Source: F1-80-MAGs062 sp046345315 (GTDB taxonomy: Bacteria > Planctomycetota > Planctomycetia > Planctomycetales > Planctomycetaceae). From it: a stretch of 64,000 bases of DNA. The stretch lies in contig JBKDKA010000154.1 of the NCBI GenBank assembly GCA_046345315.1, positions 1 to 64,000 of the forward strand. The letters are read 5' to 3'. The position numbers and the translations under genes were made by a program. The notes under the pieces are model-generated. The model was given only the letters and a program-made list of their open reading frames with translations, was not told the origin of the DNA and did no database searches. Position 1 is the first letter of the stretch; the number at the start of each line of letters is the position of its first letter. Of the stretch, positions 52,528 through 61,098 are shown in pieces.

Positions 52528-53877
52528 TCAGACAACCGGTTCCCAGCCGGGTTCGTAATTCCGTGACCAGAGTGCTTCGGCTTCCGGAGAATTCAGAATA
52601 CGGCCGCTCGCTGGGTCACAGTGAAGAACTTGTCCGGTTCGTTGAGCGATGTTTCCGAGGTGACAGAGCAGCGTCGAGCGGTGTCCTTCCTCGATTTCGG
52701 CATTGAGCAGTGCAGGATTATTCTCACGAATGGCAGTGACAAAATTCGTCAGATGAGCCACCAGACCGTCCGGACCCGTTTCACGCGCTGTCTCTTTGCC
52801 GCGCTGGTCGTAGATCGCGTATCCCCAATTATCCACGCGCATGCTGCCGGTCTCACCGTGAAAAGAGGCACCGAAACCATCACCATACAGCCCGTCGCGA
52901 CTGCAGCTCAGCCCTTCCCAGAAAATCTGTTTGCGGTCTTCGAATTCAAATGAGACCACGTGAGTGTCAGCAGTTTCCTGATCATCCTGAAATCGATACC
53001 GACCACCCGACGAAACCACTCGCGTCGGATACGTCACCTGAAGCCCCCAGCGGCAGATATCCAGATAGTGGATCCCGTTGTTTCCGAGTTCTCCGTTTCC
53101 GTAATGCCAGAGCCAGTGCCAGTTGTAATGAATCCTGTTCGATGAATACGGAAATCTGGGAGCCGGCCCCTGCCAGAGGTCGTAGTTGATGTGCTTCGGC
53201 GGTTCGGTCACCTTTCCGTGCCCCATGTCACCTCGGGTTGCGGCATACCAACCGCGGCTGTAGTACACGCGCCCGAGTTTTCCCTCATGCAGCAATTTCA
53301 TCGCCTCAATAATGCGATCTCCGCTGCGACGCTGGCTGCCCATCTGTACGCAGCGATGATGCTTTCTGGCAGCTTCGACCAGAAGCTCACCTTCACGCGG
53401 ATTGTGGCAGCAGGGCTTCTCCACATAAGCATGTTTCCCGGCTGCACAGGCAAGAATGGCAGCAGGCGCATGCCAATGGTTCGGAGCCGCCACAATCAGC
53501 GCATCGACTTCACTGTCCTTCAGAATGTCGCGGAAGTCTCCGACTGCCCGAACTTCATACGAAACAGATTTCGCAAAGGACTCCCGAGCAGATTCCAGTC
53601 GCTGACTGTCAACATCAGACAGATATCGAACTTCAACGCCCGGAACACTGCGAAAGGCGTTGGCCAGAGCCAGCCCTCGCATCACTCCCATCACTCCGAC
53701 GACGACGCGCCTGCCCGGATTCTGCAATGCCGCAGTGGCTGACGACGTCTCTGCGGATGCCTGCAAAGCAGTCAGCGACGACAGGCCGGCACTCAGTGCT
53801 GTGGAACCGGAGATGACCCCCGCAGAACCAGTCAGAAAACGCCGGCGTGTCGTTCCCGAGTCCTGTTCGTCGGCCAT
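52528..53877 (-). CDS. Tat-exported Gfo/Idh/MocA oxidoreductase
   Basis: The ATG at 53877 is chosen (MADEQDSG); an ATG 36 bases earlier is possible. The 449-residue product has a twin-arginine signal TTRRRFLTGSAG. An NAD(P)-binding Rossmann domain follows (VVVGVMGVMRG in place of the usual GxGxxG), with EKPCCHNPREGELLVEA as the conserved EKP motif and a C-terminal substrate domain (GNGELGNNGIHYLDICRWGL). Secreted members of this family are frequent in planctomycetes and probably modify sugars or inositols after folding with cofactor inside the cell. The unusual VMGVMRG nucleotide loop is also common in the Tat-exported subgroup. Confidence 0.9.
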   Translation of the reverse strand: MADEQDSGTTRRRFLTGSAGVISGSTALSAGLSSLTALQASAETSSATAALQNPGRRVVVGVMGVMRGLALANAFRSVPGVEVRYLSDVDSQRLESARESFAKSVSYEVRAVGDFRDILKDSEVDALIVAAPNHWHAPAAILACAAGKHAYVEKPCCHNPREGELLVEAARKHHRCVQMGSQRRSGDRIIEAMKLLHEGKLGRVYYSRGWYAATRGDMGHGKVTEPPKHINYDLWQGPAPRFPYSSNRIHYNWHWLWHYGNGELGNNGIHYLDICRWGLQVTYPTRVVSSGGRYRFQDDQETADTHVVSFEFEDRKQIFWEGLSCSRDGLYGDGFGASFHGETGSMRVDNWGYAIYDQRGKETARETGPDGLVAHLTNFVTAIRENNPALLNAEIEEGHRSTLLCHLGNIAQRTGQVLHCDPASGRILNSPEAEALWSRNYEPGWEPVV

Positions 53878-53908
53878 GATCACACTTTCAGATTCATTGA
53901 GGACGCGT

Positions 53909-54122
53909 GTCAAAACCGGGACTGGCTGTCGCCAGGAGCCGGAAAACCTGGTGCATTGTCAATCAACAAATGATGGAAATCGAAATGTGGTTCTTGTGTG
54001 CCACTGGCTATGCCAGGGTGTTAGAACCAACAGCACTGGCATAGCCAGTGGCACACATCAATGGATCGTTGACAGAGCACTGGAGAACCTGATTCTCCAG
54101 GGACGCCCGTCCCGGTCTTGTT
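53909..54122. repeat. Split CCGGGAC palindrome enclosing two RAYT-type palindromes
   Basis: The CCGGGAC-family left arm GTCAAAACCGGGACTGGC (53909-53926) and right-arm-like CCCGTCCCGGTCTTG (54106-54120) are about 180 bp apart. Between them lie CACTGGCTATGCCAGGGTG (core 53995-54020) and its inverted partner CACTGGCATAGCCAGTG (core 54031-54057). The latter belong to the family beside the transposase at 26.5 kb. This suggests insertion of one element into another. Confidence 0.75.
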
Positions 54123-54128
54123 GCCCAC

Positions 54129-55190
54129 TCAGGCCGGAAGTACTTCACTGAAAAATCGAATCCAGTTGCCATGCATGATGGCGCGGATATCGGAATCGGA
54201 GTAGCCTCTGCGGCTCAGCAGTTCCACCAGTTTCTGCAGATCACTGATGCGGTTCAGATCGGCCGGAGTCTGTTCGTAGCCGTATCCGCCGTCGAGATCG
54301 CTGCCGATGCCGACGTGATTCACGTTTCCTGCCAGCTGGCAGACGATATCGATGTTGTCGACCGCTGTTTCGATGAGTGCTTCCGCCTTCGAAACACCTC
54401 GCACGTATCCATGCTGCATCATGATGACATCAAATGCCATCCCGATCACACCACCACGTTCAATAACGGCTTTGTACTGTTCATCGCTGAACTGACGCTG
54501 CCAGCTGGCGATGCGTCGCGAGTTCTGATGACTGGCATGAATTTTCCCATCAAACAGATCGAGCACCTGCCAGAACGCGACGTCAGACAGATGAGTCATG
54601 TCGACGGTCATTCCCAGCTGACTGATTCGTTTCAGCAGCGGGACGGCATCAAGAGCAAGACCGACTTCAACTCGAGTTCCGCCACCATAACGATTGGCTC
54701 CGTAATGAGTCAGCCCGATGGCTCGCAGTCCATGTTCATGGTACTCATCGATCGTCTCCGGACGCAGGACAGGGTCGGCGCCTTCCATGGTCAGGATGAA
54801 TCCCAGTGGAGTCCCCTTCGGATCTTTGTTCCAGGCGGCAACATGATTCTGAAGATCGGTCTTTGTCTTCAGCATCTTCATGTGACCACCCCGCTCCATG
54901 GCCCGATACCAGGCCAGATGAGCATGAGCCATGGCGTAGCAGGTTTCCGGAGTCGTCCAGCCCCAGGCGTGATTGATCTCTTTTTCCTGTCGAGCCAGCA
55001 GCGTGGCAAGGCAGATACCGACTTCTGCTGTCTTCAGTTCGGGCAGGCTGAGCGTGTTCGTGCATCGCCCTTTGTCGGTCATTTCCAGCGTGCGTTCCTG
55101 AGCACGGATTTCATCGACGGAACACCGCATGTCACGATTCCAGTCCACGGCATTCAGTGCAAGGTCCAGATGGGCGTCGAAAAGCAGCAC
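54129..55190 (-). CDS. Membrane dipeptidase, peptidase family M19
   Basis: The GTG at 55190 is chosen. CGGAG lies nine bases before it and the product then starts MLLFDAHLDLALNAVDW, as in the family. A TTG at 55301 would add 37 unlike residues. The protein of about 353 residues is a zinc metallopeptidase related to renal dipeptidase. It has the metal ligands HLDLA, the bridging Glu in LTMEGADP, GLTHYGANRYGGG, MTVDMTHLSD, IHASHQNSR and GIGSDLDGG. There is no signal peptide, so it is probably cytosolic, hydrolysing dipeptides including D-amino-acid types. It may be cotranscribed with nothing else, since the flanks are repeats and a 222-bp gap. Confidence 0.9.
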   Translation of the reverse strand: MLLFDAHLDLALNAVDWNRDMRCSVDEIRAQERTLEMTDKGRCTNTLSLPELKTAEVGICLATLLARQEKEINHAWGWTTPETCYAMAHAHLAWYRAMERGGHMKMLKTKTDLQNHVAAWNKDPKGTPLGFILTMEGADPVLRPETIDEYHEHGLRAIGLTHYGANRYGGGTRVEVGLALDAVPLLKRISQLGMTVDMTHLSDVAFWQVLDLFDGKIHASHQNSRRIASWQRQFSDEQYKAVIERGGVIGMAFDVIMMQHGYVRGVSKAEALIETAVDNIDIVCQLAGNVNHVGIGSDLDGGYGYEQTPADLNRISDLQKLVELLSRRGYSDSDIRAIMHGNWIRFFSEVLPA

Positions 55191-55412
55191 GGGGTTGACT
55201 CCGAAAAGCAGGGGGGCGGAAAACCGATCGGTGAGACTCAGCCGTTGAGCCGGCGAAATGAGGACTCCCGAATGATAGAGCACCCGGACTGCCGTCGCCA
55301 ACTCATTGATGGGATCCCGACATCATCCCGAAAAACGAGATGAACGGTCCACAGCGGCAACTCCTCGGACGCTCTCATCACAGAAATGAACGTTCATCAG
55401 CCGACGAAACGT

Positions 55413-55925
55413 TCAGTCAGCGGGAAGCAGATCGGAATCCTTCAGCGGACGAGGCTTTCTTTTCTCCGGAGTGTTCTCGGTCTGCTTTCCGGTGAATGTC
55501 TTCGCCGAGGAGGGCGATACTGGCGCATGCTTTCGGAACTGGAGGTCTCCGTTACCCGAGGGCGGCAGGCCATCATCCTCCGGAATCACCGGAATGACTT
55601 CCGTTGCATTCGCTGCTGCAGCAACTGCTCCCGGAATATCGGGACCAAGGTGGACTTTGTAAGTATGCCCGGAAATAGTGACACGGTCTCCGGGCAGAAG
55701 CATTCCGCGGACGACTCGCTGTCCGTTCACACGAGTTCCATTGGTGCTGCCCAGATCCCGCATGTAGATCAGGCCGTCGGTCTTGACGAGAATACAGTGC
55801 ATCTTCGAAACACTGGAATGCCGGATGACCAGATCACAGAGCTTCTCGCTGCGACCGATCACCGTGATCGCTGAGTTCAGAGTGACCGCAGGGCCACCAT
55901 CAGCCGGAATCAGTTGAGCAAGCAT
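55413..55925 (-). CDS. FHA-domain protein
   Basis: This 170-residue cytosolic protein has one N-terminal forkhead-associated domain (about 1-95) with the conserved IGRS, VIRHSSVSKMHCIL and DLGSTNGTRVNGQRV motifs that bind phosphothreonine. A flexible C-terminal tail of about 75 residues is rich in Pro, Ser and Lys and could itself be a phosphorylation target. FHA proteins usually read the output of Hanks-type kinases, such as the kinase at 386-1807, but no direct link is visible. It lies 46 bp upstream of lepA's stop on the same strand. Confidence 0.92.
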   Translation of the reverse strand: MLAQLIPADGGPAVTLNSAITVIGRSEKLCDLVIRHSSVSKMHCILVKTDGLIYMRDLGSTNGTRVNGQRVVRGMLLPGDRVTISGHTYKVHLGPDIPGAVAAAANATEVIPVIPEDDGLPPSGNGDLQFRKHAPVSPSSAKTFTGKQTENTPEKRKPRPLKDSDLLPAD

Positions 55926-55971
55926 GAAGAGTGCCTTGATCGTGTCATTGAGTCGTCAGCCGACTATCTCA

Positions 55972-57774
55972 TCATTCATCCTGACCGGTTTCCAGTACAG
56001 AAAGGAACGCTTTCTGCGGAATTTCGACTTCTCCGAACTGCTTCATCCGCTTCTTGCCCTCTTTCTGCTTCTGAAGCAGTTTGCGTTTTCGAGAGATATC
56101 CCCGCCGTAGCACTTCGCCGTCACGTTCTTTCGGAGGGCGGAGATAGTCTCGCGAGCAATGACGCGACTGCCGATGGCGGCCTGCAGAGCGATTTCGAAC
56201 TGGTGTTTGGAGATCTCGTTCTTCAGTCGTTTCACCAGAGCTCGGCCACGTCGATCGGCCGTCGAACGATGAACGATCGTTGACAGAGCATCCACGCGGG
56301 TGCCTTTGACGAGAATGTCCATCTTCACGAGGTCAGCTGGATGAAATCCGAGCACTTCGTAGTCCATCGTACCATAACCGCGCGTGACGCTCTTCAGCTT
56401 GTCGTACATGTCATAGACGATTTCACTCAGCGGAAGTTCGTAATGAATCTGAGCGCGCTGCGGACCGAGATATTCGGTATTCCTGAAGATACCTCGCCGA
56501 TCCTGACAGAGCTGCATGATTGTGCCGACATTCTCCGACGGCACAATGAAGCTCACTTTGGCAATCGGTTCACGGAACTCTTCAATCTCACCGGCGTCCG
56601 GGACATCCTGTGGATTATCGATCGTCAGCACATTGCCGGCAGTGGTCAGAATTTCGTAGGTCACGTTCGGAGCGGTCTGGATCAGATCCATGTCCTGCTC
56701 GCCCTCGAGCCGCTGCTGCACGATTTCCATGTGCAGCATGCCGAGGAATCCGCAGCGGAATCCGAATCCGAGCGCGTCGCTGGTTTCCGGGAAGAACGAG
56801 AAACTCGAATCGTTCATCGAGAGCTTCTGAAGTTCCTCACGCAGGGATTCAAAGCCGGTCGCATCCAGAGGAAACATTCCGCAGAACACCATCTGCTTCG
56901 GCTTCTGATATCCCGGAAGTGCTTTGTCACAGCTGTTATGCATCAGAGTGACGGTGTCACCCACCGTGATTTTGCTCAGATCCTTGATGCCTGTGAGGAT
57001 GTAGCCCACCTGCCCCGGTCCGAGCTCATCACACGTTCGCATCTCCGGACGGAACTGCCCGATCTCCAGAACGTCGCTCACAATCCCTTCCCGCATGTAG
57101 CGAACTTTGTCGCCCTTCTTCACAACACCATCGACGACTCGCACGTACGTGACCACGCCTCGATAGTTGTCATACTTGGAGTCGAAGACCAGCGCCTTCA
57201 GCGGGGAACTCACAAGGCCTTTGGGATACGGGACGCGTTTGATAAGTGCATCGAAAACGCTTTCGATATTCATTCCGGCTTTCGCACTCACCTGAAGCGC
57301 ATTGGACGCATCGAGCCCGAGTACGGTTTCGATTTCTTCCTTCACTTCGTCGATGCGAACAACCGGAAGATCGATCTTGTTGAGGCAGGGAATGATTTCG
57401 AGATCGACATTGATCGCCGCGTAGGCGTTTGCAACGGTCTGTGCCTGAACCCCCTGAAATGCATCCACGACCAGCAGGGCACCTTCGCACGCTGCGAGAC
57501 TTCGACTGACTTCGTAATGGAAGTCCACGTGCCCTGGCGTGTCGATCAGGTTCAGCTCGTAGATCTGCCCTTCAAACTGGTAGTTGATCGTCACCGAGCG
57601 GGCCTTGACCGTGATGCCACGTTCCCGCTCAATATCGAGGTCGTCCAGAATCTGATCGCGGAACTGTCGTTCGGTGATCGTTCCGCTTTTCAGCAGCAAC
57701 TGGTCGGCGAGTGTGCTCTTGCCGTGGTCAATATGAGCAATAATGCTGAAATTGCGTATGAACTTCGGATCCAT
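55972..57774 (-). CDS. lepA: Elongation factor 4 (ribosomal back-translocase)
   Basis: This 600-residue translational GTPase remodels stalled ribosomes. The G motifs are clear: AHIDHGKST, DTPGHVDFHYEVSRSL, NKIDLP, and a SAKAG near 165. The LepA-specific C-terminal domain ends with GSRVIARETISALRKNVTAKCYGGDISRKRKLLQKQKEGKKRMK. The length and domain order match the family. The divergent gene is the Nramp-related transporter, 336 bp away. Confidence 0.97.
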   Translation of the reverse strand: MDPKFIRNFSIIAHIDHGKSTLADQLLLKSGTITERQFRDQILDDLDIERERGITVKARSVTINYQFEGQIYELNLIDTPGHVDFHYEVSRSLAACEGALLVVDAFQGVQAQTVANAYAAINVDLEIIPCLNKIDLPVVRIDEVKEEIETVLGLDASNALQVSAKAGMNIESVFDALIKRVPYPKGLVSSPLKALVFDSKYDNYRGVVTYVRVVDGVVKKGDKVRYMREGIVSDVLEIGQFRPEMRTCDELGPGQVGYILTGIKDLSKITVGDTVTLMHNSCDKALPGYQKPKQMVFCGMFPLDATGFESLREELQKLSMNDSSFSFFPETSDALGFGFRCGFLGMLHMEIVQQRLEGEQDMDLIQTAPNVTYEILTTAGNVLTIDNPQDVPDAGEIEEFREPIAKVSFIVPSENVGTIMQLCQDRRGIFRNTEYLGPQRAQIHYELPLSEIVYDMYDKLKSVTRGYGTMDYEVLGFHPADLVKMDILVKGTRVDALSTIVHRSTADRRGRALVKRLKNEISKHQFEIALQAAIGSRVIARETISALRKNVTAKCYGGDISRKRKLLQKQKEGKKRMKQFGEVEIPQKAFLSVLETGQDE

Positions 57775-58110
57775 GGTACTTCAGTTACTTCTGTCGAAAA
57801 CACGCTTTTTTCGCCTGTGTCGGCGCTGGAAACTACTCATTATAGTACGGAATGCGGCGGGGTGCGGTCGAGCCAGGATTGGTCGGAATCCTGTGCTGAA
57901 GAATGACTTCCGTGCTCTCGGAGGGTTCGGACGATTCCTTTTGGCAGAACGATCGGTATCCTGAGCCGGTTTTCGCTCCCCATGATCAGGCGTTGAGTCA
58001 GAGGACCATACAGGTCGAATTCTGCAATTCAGCCTGAAAACACCGTTGTCATGGAATGCGTGTCCTGAAACACGACGAGATATGCTCTTTCAGAATTCGG
58101 GCTCCCCAAG
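57775..58110. other. Gene-free divergent region upstream of lepA and transporter
   Basis: These 336 bp contain no credible gene or strong palindrome. A TATAGT hexamer at about 57842 may be a promoter element. No metal-responsive riboswitch was recognised. Confidence 0.4.
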
Positions 58111-59754
58111 ATGGCAGAATCCTCTCCGAACGAACTCCAGGATCGACGACTTCCGCAGGACGTGGTACCACCGCCGGCAGATCTTCGCAGAATTATCCTT
58201 CAGATCGGCCCGGGGCTGATTATCGCAGCCAGCATCGTCGGTTCCGGCGAACTCATCATGACCACCAAAGTCGGCGCAGAGGCCGGAATCACTCTGCTCT
58301 GGCTGATTATTCTGGGCTGTGTCGTCAAAGTGTTCGTCCAGCTGGAACTCGGACGTTTCACAATCAGTCACGGCGAAACAACTCTCACTTCGCTGAACAC
58401 TGTCCCCGGACCACGGCTGGGCAGGCTGAACTGGGTCGTTATCCTCTGGATGATCATGATGGTGACCACGATTGGTCAACTGGGAGGTATTGTCGGAGGT
58501 GTCGGGCAGTCGCTCGCAATCACCTGCCCCATCACGGGGGATTATCGTGATGCTGTACTCACCCCTTCAAAGCATGATATTGCCGAATACGCCAGCTGGA
58601 AGAAGAACGGAGTCCCGCCGGAACTGTCCGAGGAGGCTGCTGCTCAGCTGGTTCGCCGGATCGAATGGATTGAACGCGATCTCAATCGGCTGGGTGACAA
58701 AGGTCGCAGGATTGCAGAACTGTCTGTGGCCGGTCAGGAACTGGTCGATGAAAAAGGCGTTCCGCTCGTTGACCCTCCGACAAAGGATGACCGAAACTGG
58801 GTCATCATCATCGGTATCCTGACATCCATCCTGCTTTTTCGAGGTCAGTACGGCCTGATTGAAAAGGCCTCAATCGCTCTGGTGGTCATCTTCACCATGG
58901 TGACTGTCGGGAACGTGATTTCGCTTCAGTCGACCGAACGTTATGCCATTTCCGGCGAAGAAATCCTGCGAGGTCTCAGCTTCCATCTGCCGAAGGCACA
59001 GGGGGCACTGCTGACGGCACTTGCGGCATTCGGAATCATCGGTGTCGGTGCCGTTGAGCTCATCGCGTATCCCTACTGGTGTCTGGAAAAAGGCTACGCC
59101 CGATCAACAGGGCCTCGCGATTCTTCGGACGAATGGCTGCAGCGAGCCCGAGGCTGGTTCCGCGTGATGAAATTCGATGCATTTGCTTCAATGGCCGTTT
59201 ACACCGCGGCAACGGCAGCATTTTTCTTCCTGGGGGCGGCGGTTCTGCATTCGGACGGACGGAACCCGGAAGATATGCGGATGGTCAGCACTCTCTCGGA
59301 GGCCTACGTTCCTGTCTTCGGTGAGTATGCCAAATGGCTGTTTCTGCTGGGCGCGTTCGCAGTGCTCTATTCGACATTCCTCGTCGCCAACGCCGGACAT
59401 GCTCGAATGACGGCAGACTTCTGCGGCGTTCTGGGGCTGATCGGCACCGATTCCGTCAGCCCGCAGCGGTTGCGACTCGTCCGCTGGCTTTCGGCAGCAC
59501 TGCCGCTCATCTGCGTTTTCGTATTCATGTACTTCCCGAGAAGTCCGGTTCTCCTGATCTCCGTCGCAGGACTGACGCAGTCCATCATGCTGCCGATTCT
59601 CGGGTGGAGCTCCATCTGGTTTCGCTATCGAATCACCGACCCTCGTCTTCGCCCGGGGCTTCTCTGGGATGCCGCACTCATTCTGTCTTCACTGGCACTT
59701 CTGATTGCCGGGCTCTGGGGTTCATATCAGGCTCTGCTCAAGCTCGCCCCGTGA
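58111..59754 (+). CDS. Nramp-related divalent metal transporter with altered metal site
   Basis: This 547-residue membrane protein has about eleven helices in the Nramp/LeuT fold. Family context is clear at GPGLIIAASIVGSGELIMTTKVGAEAG and AAFGIIGVGAVELIAYPYWCLEKGYA. In typical Nramp the first site is DPGN; here the same place reads GSGE (44-47). The helix-6 AxxMPH is replaced by GAVEL, putting Glu316 near the site. A hydrophilic insertion of about 85 residues (about 143-228), rich in charged residues and probably helical, lies between helices 3 and 4. It is better called Nramp-related. The ion could be Mn, Fe or Mg, unknown. Confidence 0.85.
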   Translation: MAESSPNELQDRRLPQDVVPPPADLRRIILQIGPGLIIAASIVGSGELIMTTKVGAEAGITLLWLIILGCVVKVFVQLELGRFTISHGETTLTSLNTVPGPRLGRLNWVVILWMIMMVTTIGQLGGIVGGVGQSLAITCPITGDYRDAVLTPSKHDIAEYASWKKNGVPPELSEEAAAQLVRRIEWIERDLNRLGDKGRRIAELSVAGQELVDEKGVPLVDPPTKDDRNWVIIIGILTSILLFRGQYGLIEKASIALVVIFTMVTVGNVISLQSTERYAISGEEILRGLSFHLPKAQGALLTALAAFGIIGVGAVELIAYPYWCLEKGYARSTGPRDSSDEWLQRARGWFRVMKFDAFASMAVYTAATAAFFFLGAAVLHSDGRNPEDMRMVSTLSEAYVPVFGEYAKWLFLLGAFAVLYSTFLVANAGHARMTADFCGVLGLIGTDSVSPQRLRLVRWLSAALPLICVFVFMYFPRSPVLLISVAGLTQSIMLPILGWSSIWFRYRITDPRLRPGLLWDAALILSSLALLIAGLWGSYQALLKLAP

Positions 59755-59875
59755 CGGCCTTTGTATCCGGAACGATTTTGTTTCGTTACGTTTCGCGGAT
59801 TGCGATCGACACTCAGGAAAATGCGCCCGAATTCCCCCCACCCCAGCTCCCCGCTCCCCATTCCCCGCTCTCCAG

Positions 59876-59905
59876 TGCATTTCAAAACCGCCCGTCGCGA
59901 TTCTG
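59876..59905. repeat. Half element of the CCGGGAC palindrome family
   Basis: GTGCATTTCAAAACCGCCCG matches the left arm of the family (GCATTTCAAAACCGGGAC) and then diverges, and no right arm follows. It overlaps the last codons of the epimerase gene. Confidence 0.5.
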
Positions 59906-60946
59906 GAACTGAGTTGGTTTTGACAGAAGTCGTCCTCCTCGCTGAAGCCAGTCAGCCGTCCAGGCGATGAGCTGATCGAGCGAAACACGAGAACCGCCGT
60001 ATTGCTTTCGTGCCAGGTTTCCATTGTTCAGGAGTGACGTTGTTCCCGGAGAACCCCGGAAACGCGCCACCACACCAAAGCGTTCGGCGAATCGCTCCGC
60101 AACATCCTGTACCCGGAAGAGCTCCTCGCCGGCGACATTCAGCACAAACGGCGGTGTCGTGGCGTCTGCCAGAGCTGCCAGGGAGAGAGCGTTGGCATCT
60201 CCCTGCCAGATGACATTCGCGGCGCTCATCGAGAGATCAATTTCACTACCGGAAAGCACCTGTTGAGCGATATCGACGAGAACACCGTACCGCATCTCGA
60301 CGGCGTAGTTCAGACGAATGATTGTTGATGGAATTCGGAGTGTTCGGGAAAAGTGTTCGTAGATTCGTTCCCGGCCGAGTGCCGACATGCCGTATTCACC
60401 CACGGGGCACAGCACATCCGACTCCTGCGACCCGCCGGATTCGAGTGACACCAGCGGATAGACGTTGCCGGTGGAGAAGGCCATGATGCGACTTGATCGA
60501 AACTTCCGGCAGATCAGTGACGGCAGATATGTATTCATGGCCCATGTCATTGCTGCGGCCGAGCCGGTGCCGAATTTCATCCCGACCATGGAAACGACAT
60601 TTTCCACATCCGGGAGCGATGCCAGAAACGCCTCATCCATGAGGTCTCCGCGAATGACTTCGATTCCGGATTCGCGAAGCTGATTCGGAAGCGATTCATC
60701 GCTGAACCGACTGACAGCTGTAATTCTTCGAGACACGCCGGCAGCAGCATCTGCACGTCGAGCCATGGTGGCAAACGTCGGCCCCATTTTGCCGCCGGCT
60801 CCCAGCAGCAGAATGTCGCCTTTCAGGCGAGCCATTGCGTTCACGGCGGCATCTGTCGGCGTGCTGAGCAGGTCGTTGAGGTGCGCTTCGTTCTGAATGG
60901 AGGAGCACGCTGAATACTCAGAGCGATGGAATTCAGGATGATTCAT
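59882..60946 (-). CDS. NAD-dependent epimerase/dehydratase-like protein
   Basis: This 354-residue Rossmann-fold protein has the cofactor loop LLLGAGGKMG, VIRGDLMDEAFL at the adenine-binding acidic position and a YGMSALGRERIYE segment (Y..xxxR rather than YxxxK). Downstream are FVLNVAGEELFRVQDVAERF and GSRVSLDQLIAWTADWLQ. The change at the catalytic Lys position suggests a non-redox or NmrA-like role. The C-terminal SKPTQFQNRDGRF is translated repeat DNA. An in-frame ATG at 60835 (MARLKGD) is a plausible alternative start, because the first 37 residues lack family similarity. Confidence 0.8.
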   Translation of the reverse strand: MNHPEFHRSEYSACSSIQNEAHLNDLLSTPTDAAVNAMARLKGDILLLGAGGKMGPTFATMARRADAAAGVSRRITAVSRFSDESLPNQLRESGIEVIRGDLMDEAFLASLPDVENVVSMVGMKFGTGSAAAMTWAMNTYLPSLICRKFRSSRIMAFSTGNVYPLVSLESGGSQESDVLCPVGEYGMSALGRERIYEHFSRTLRIPSTIIRLNYAVEMRYGVLVDIAQQVLSGSEIDLSMSAANVIWQGDANALSLAALADATTPPFVLNVAGEELFRVQDVAERFAERFGVVARFRGSPGTTSLLNNGNLARKQYGGSRVSLDQLIAWTADWLQRGGRLLSKPTQFQNRDGRF

Positions 60947-61052
60947 GGTTTCGGTGGTTCCGCCCGTAATATATTCTTCCGCTCAGTGTTCAGGACACTC
61001 TGTATATCTTTCACGTCGTTCCGCTGATCCACTGGTGGGGGACTTTCACACT

Positions 61053-61098
61053 ATCATGATCGCACAGAATGGACAATCATGATCGCAACGATCGGACA
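61053..61098. repeat. 23-bp tandem duplication across the macro-domain start
   Basis: ATCATGATCGCACAGAATGG (from 61053) and ATCATGATCGCAACGATCGG (from 61076) are adjacent 23-bp repeats with a few differences. The first copy holds an ATG out of frame with the gene. It opens an eight-codon reading frame (MIAQNGQS) whose TGA overlaps the true ATG at 61079. Confidence 0.8.

Noticed and set aside
54171..55343. 390-codon plus-strand frame opposite the M19 dipeptidase
   Set aside because: The minus strand carries all metal-ligand motifs of the peptidase; the plus frame shows no family features.
56341..57906. 521-codon plus-strand frame opposite lepA
   Set aside because: LepA on the minus strand is unmistakable. 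The long opposite frame follows from its codon bias.
57775..58110. Metal-sensing riboswitch before the Nramp-related gene
   Set aside because: No conserved riboswitch core or strong helices could be recognised in the leader.
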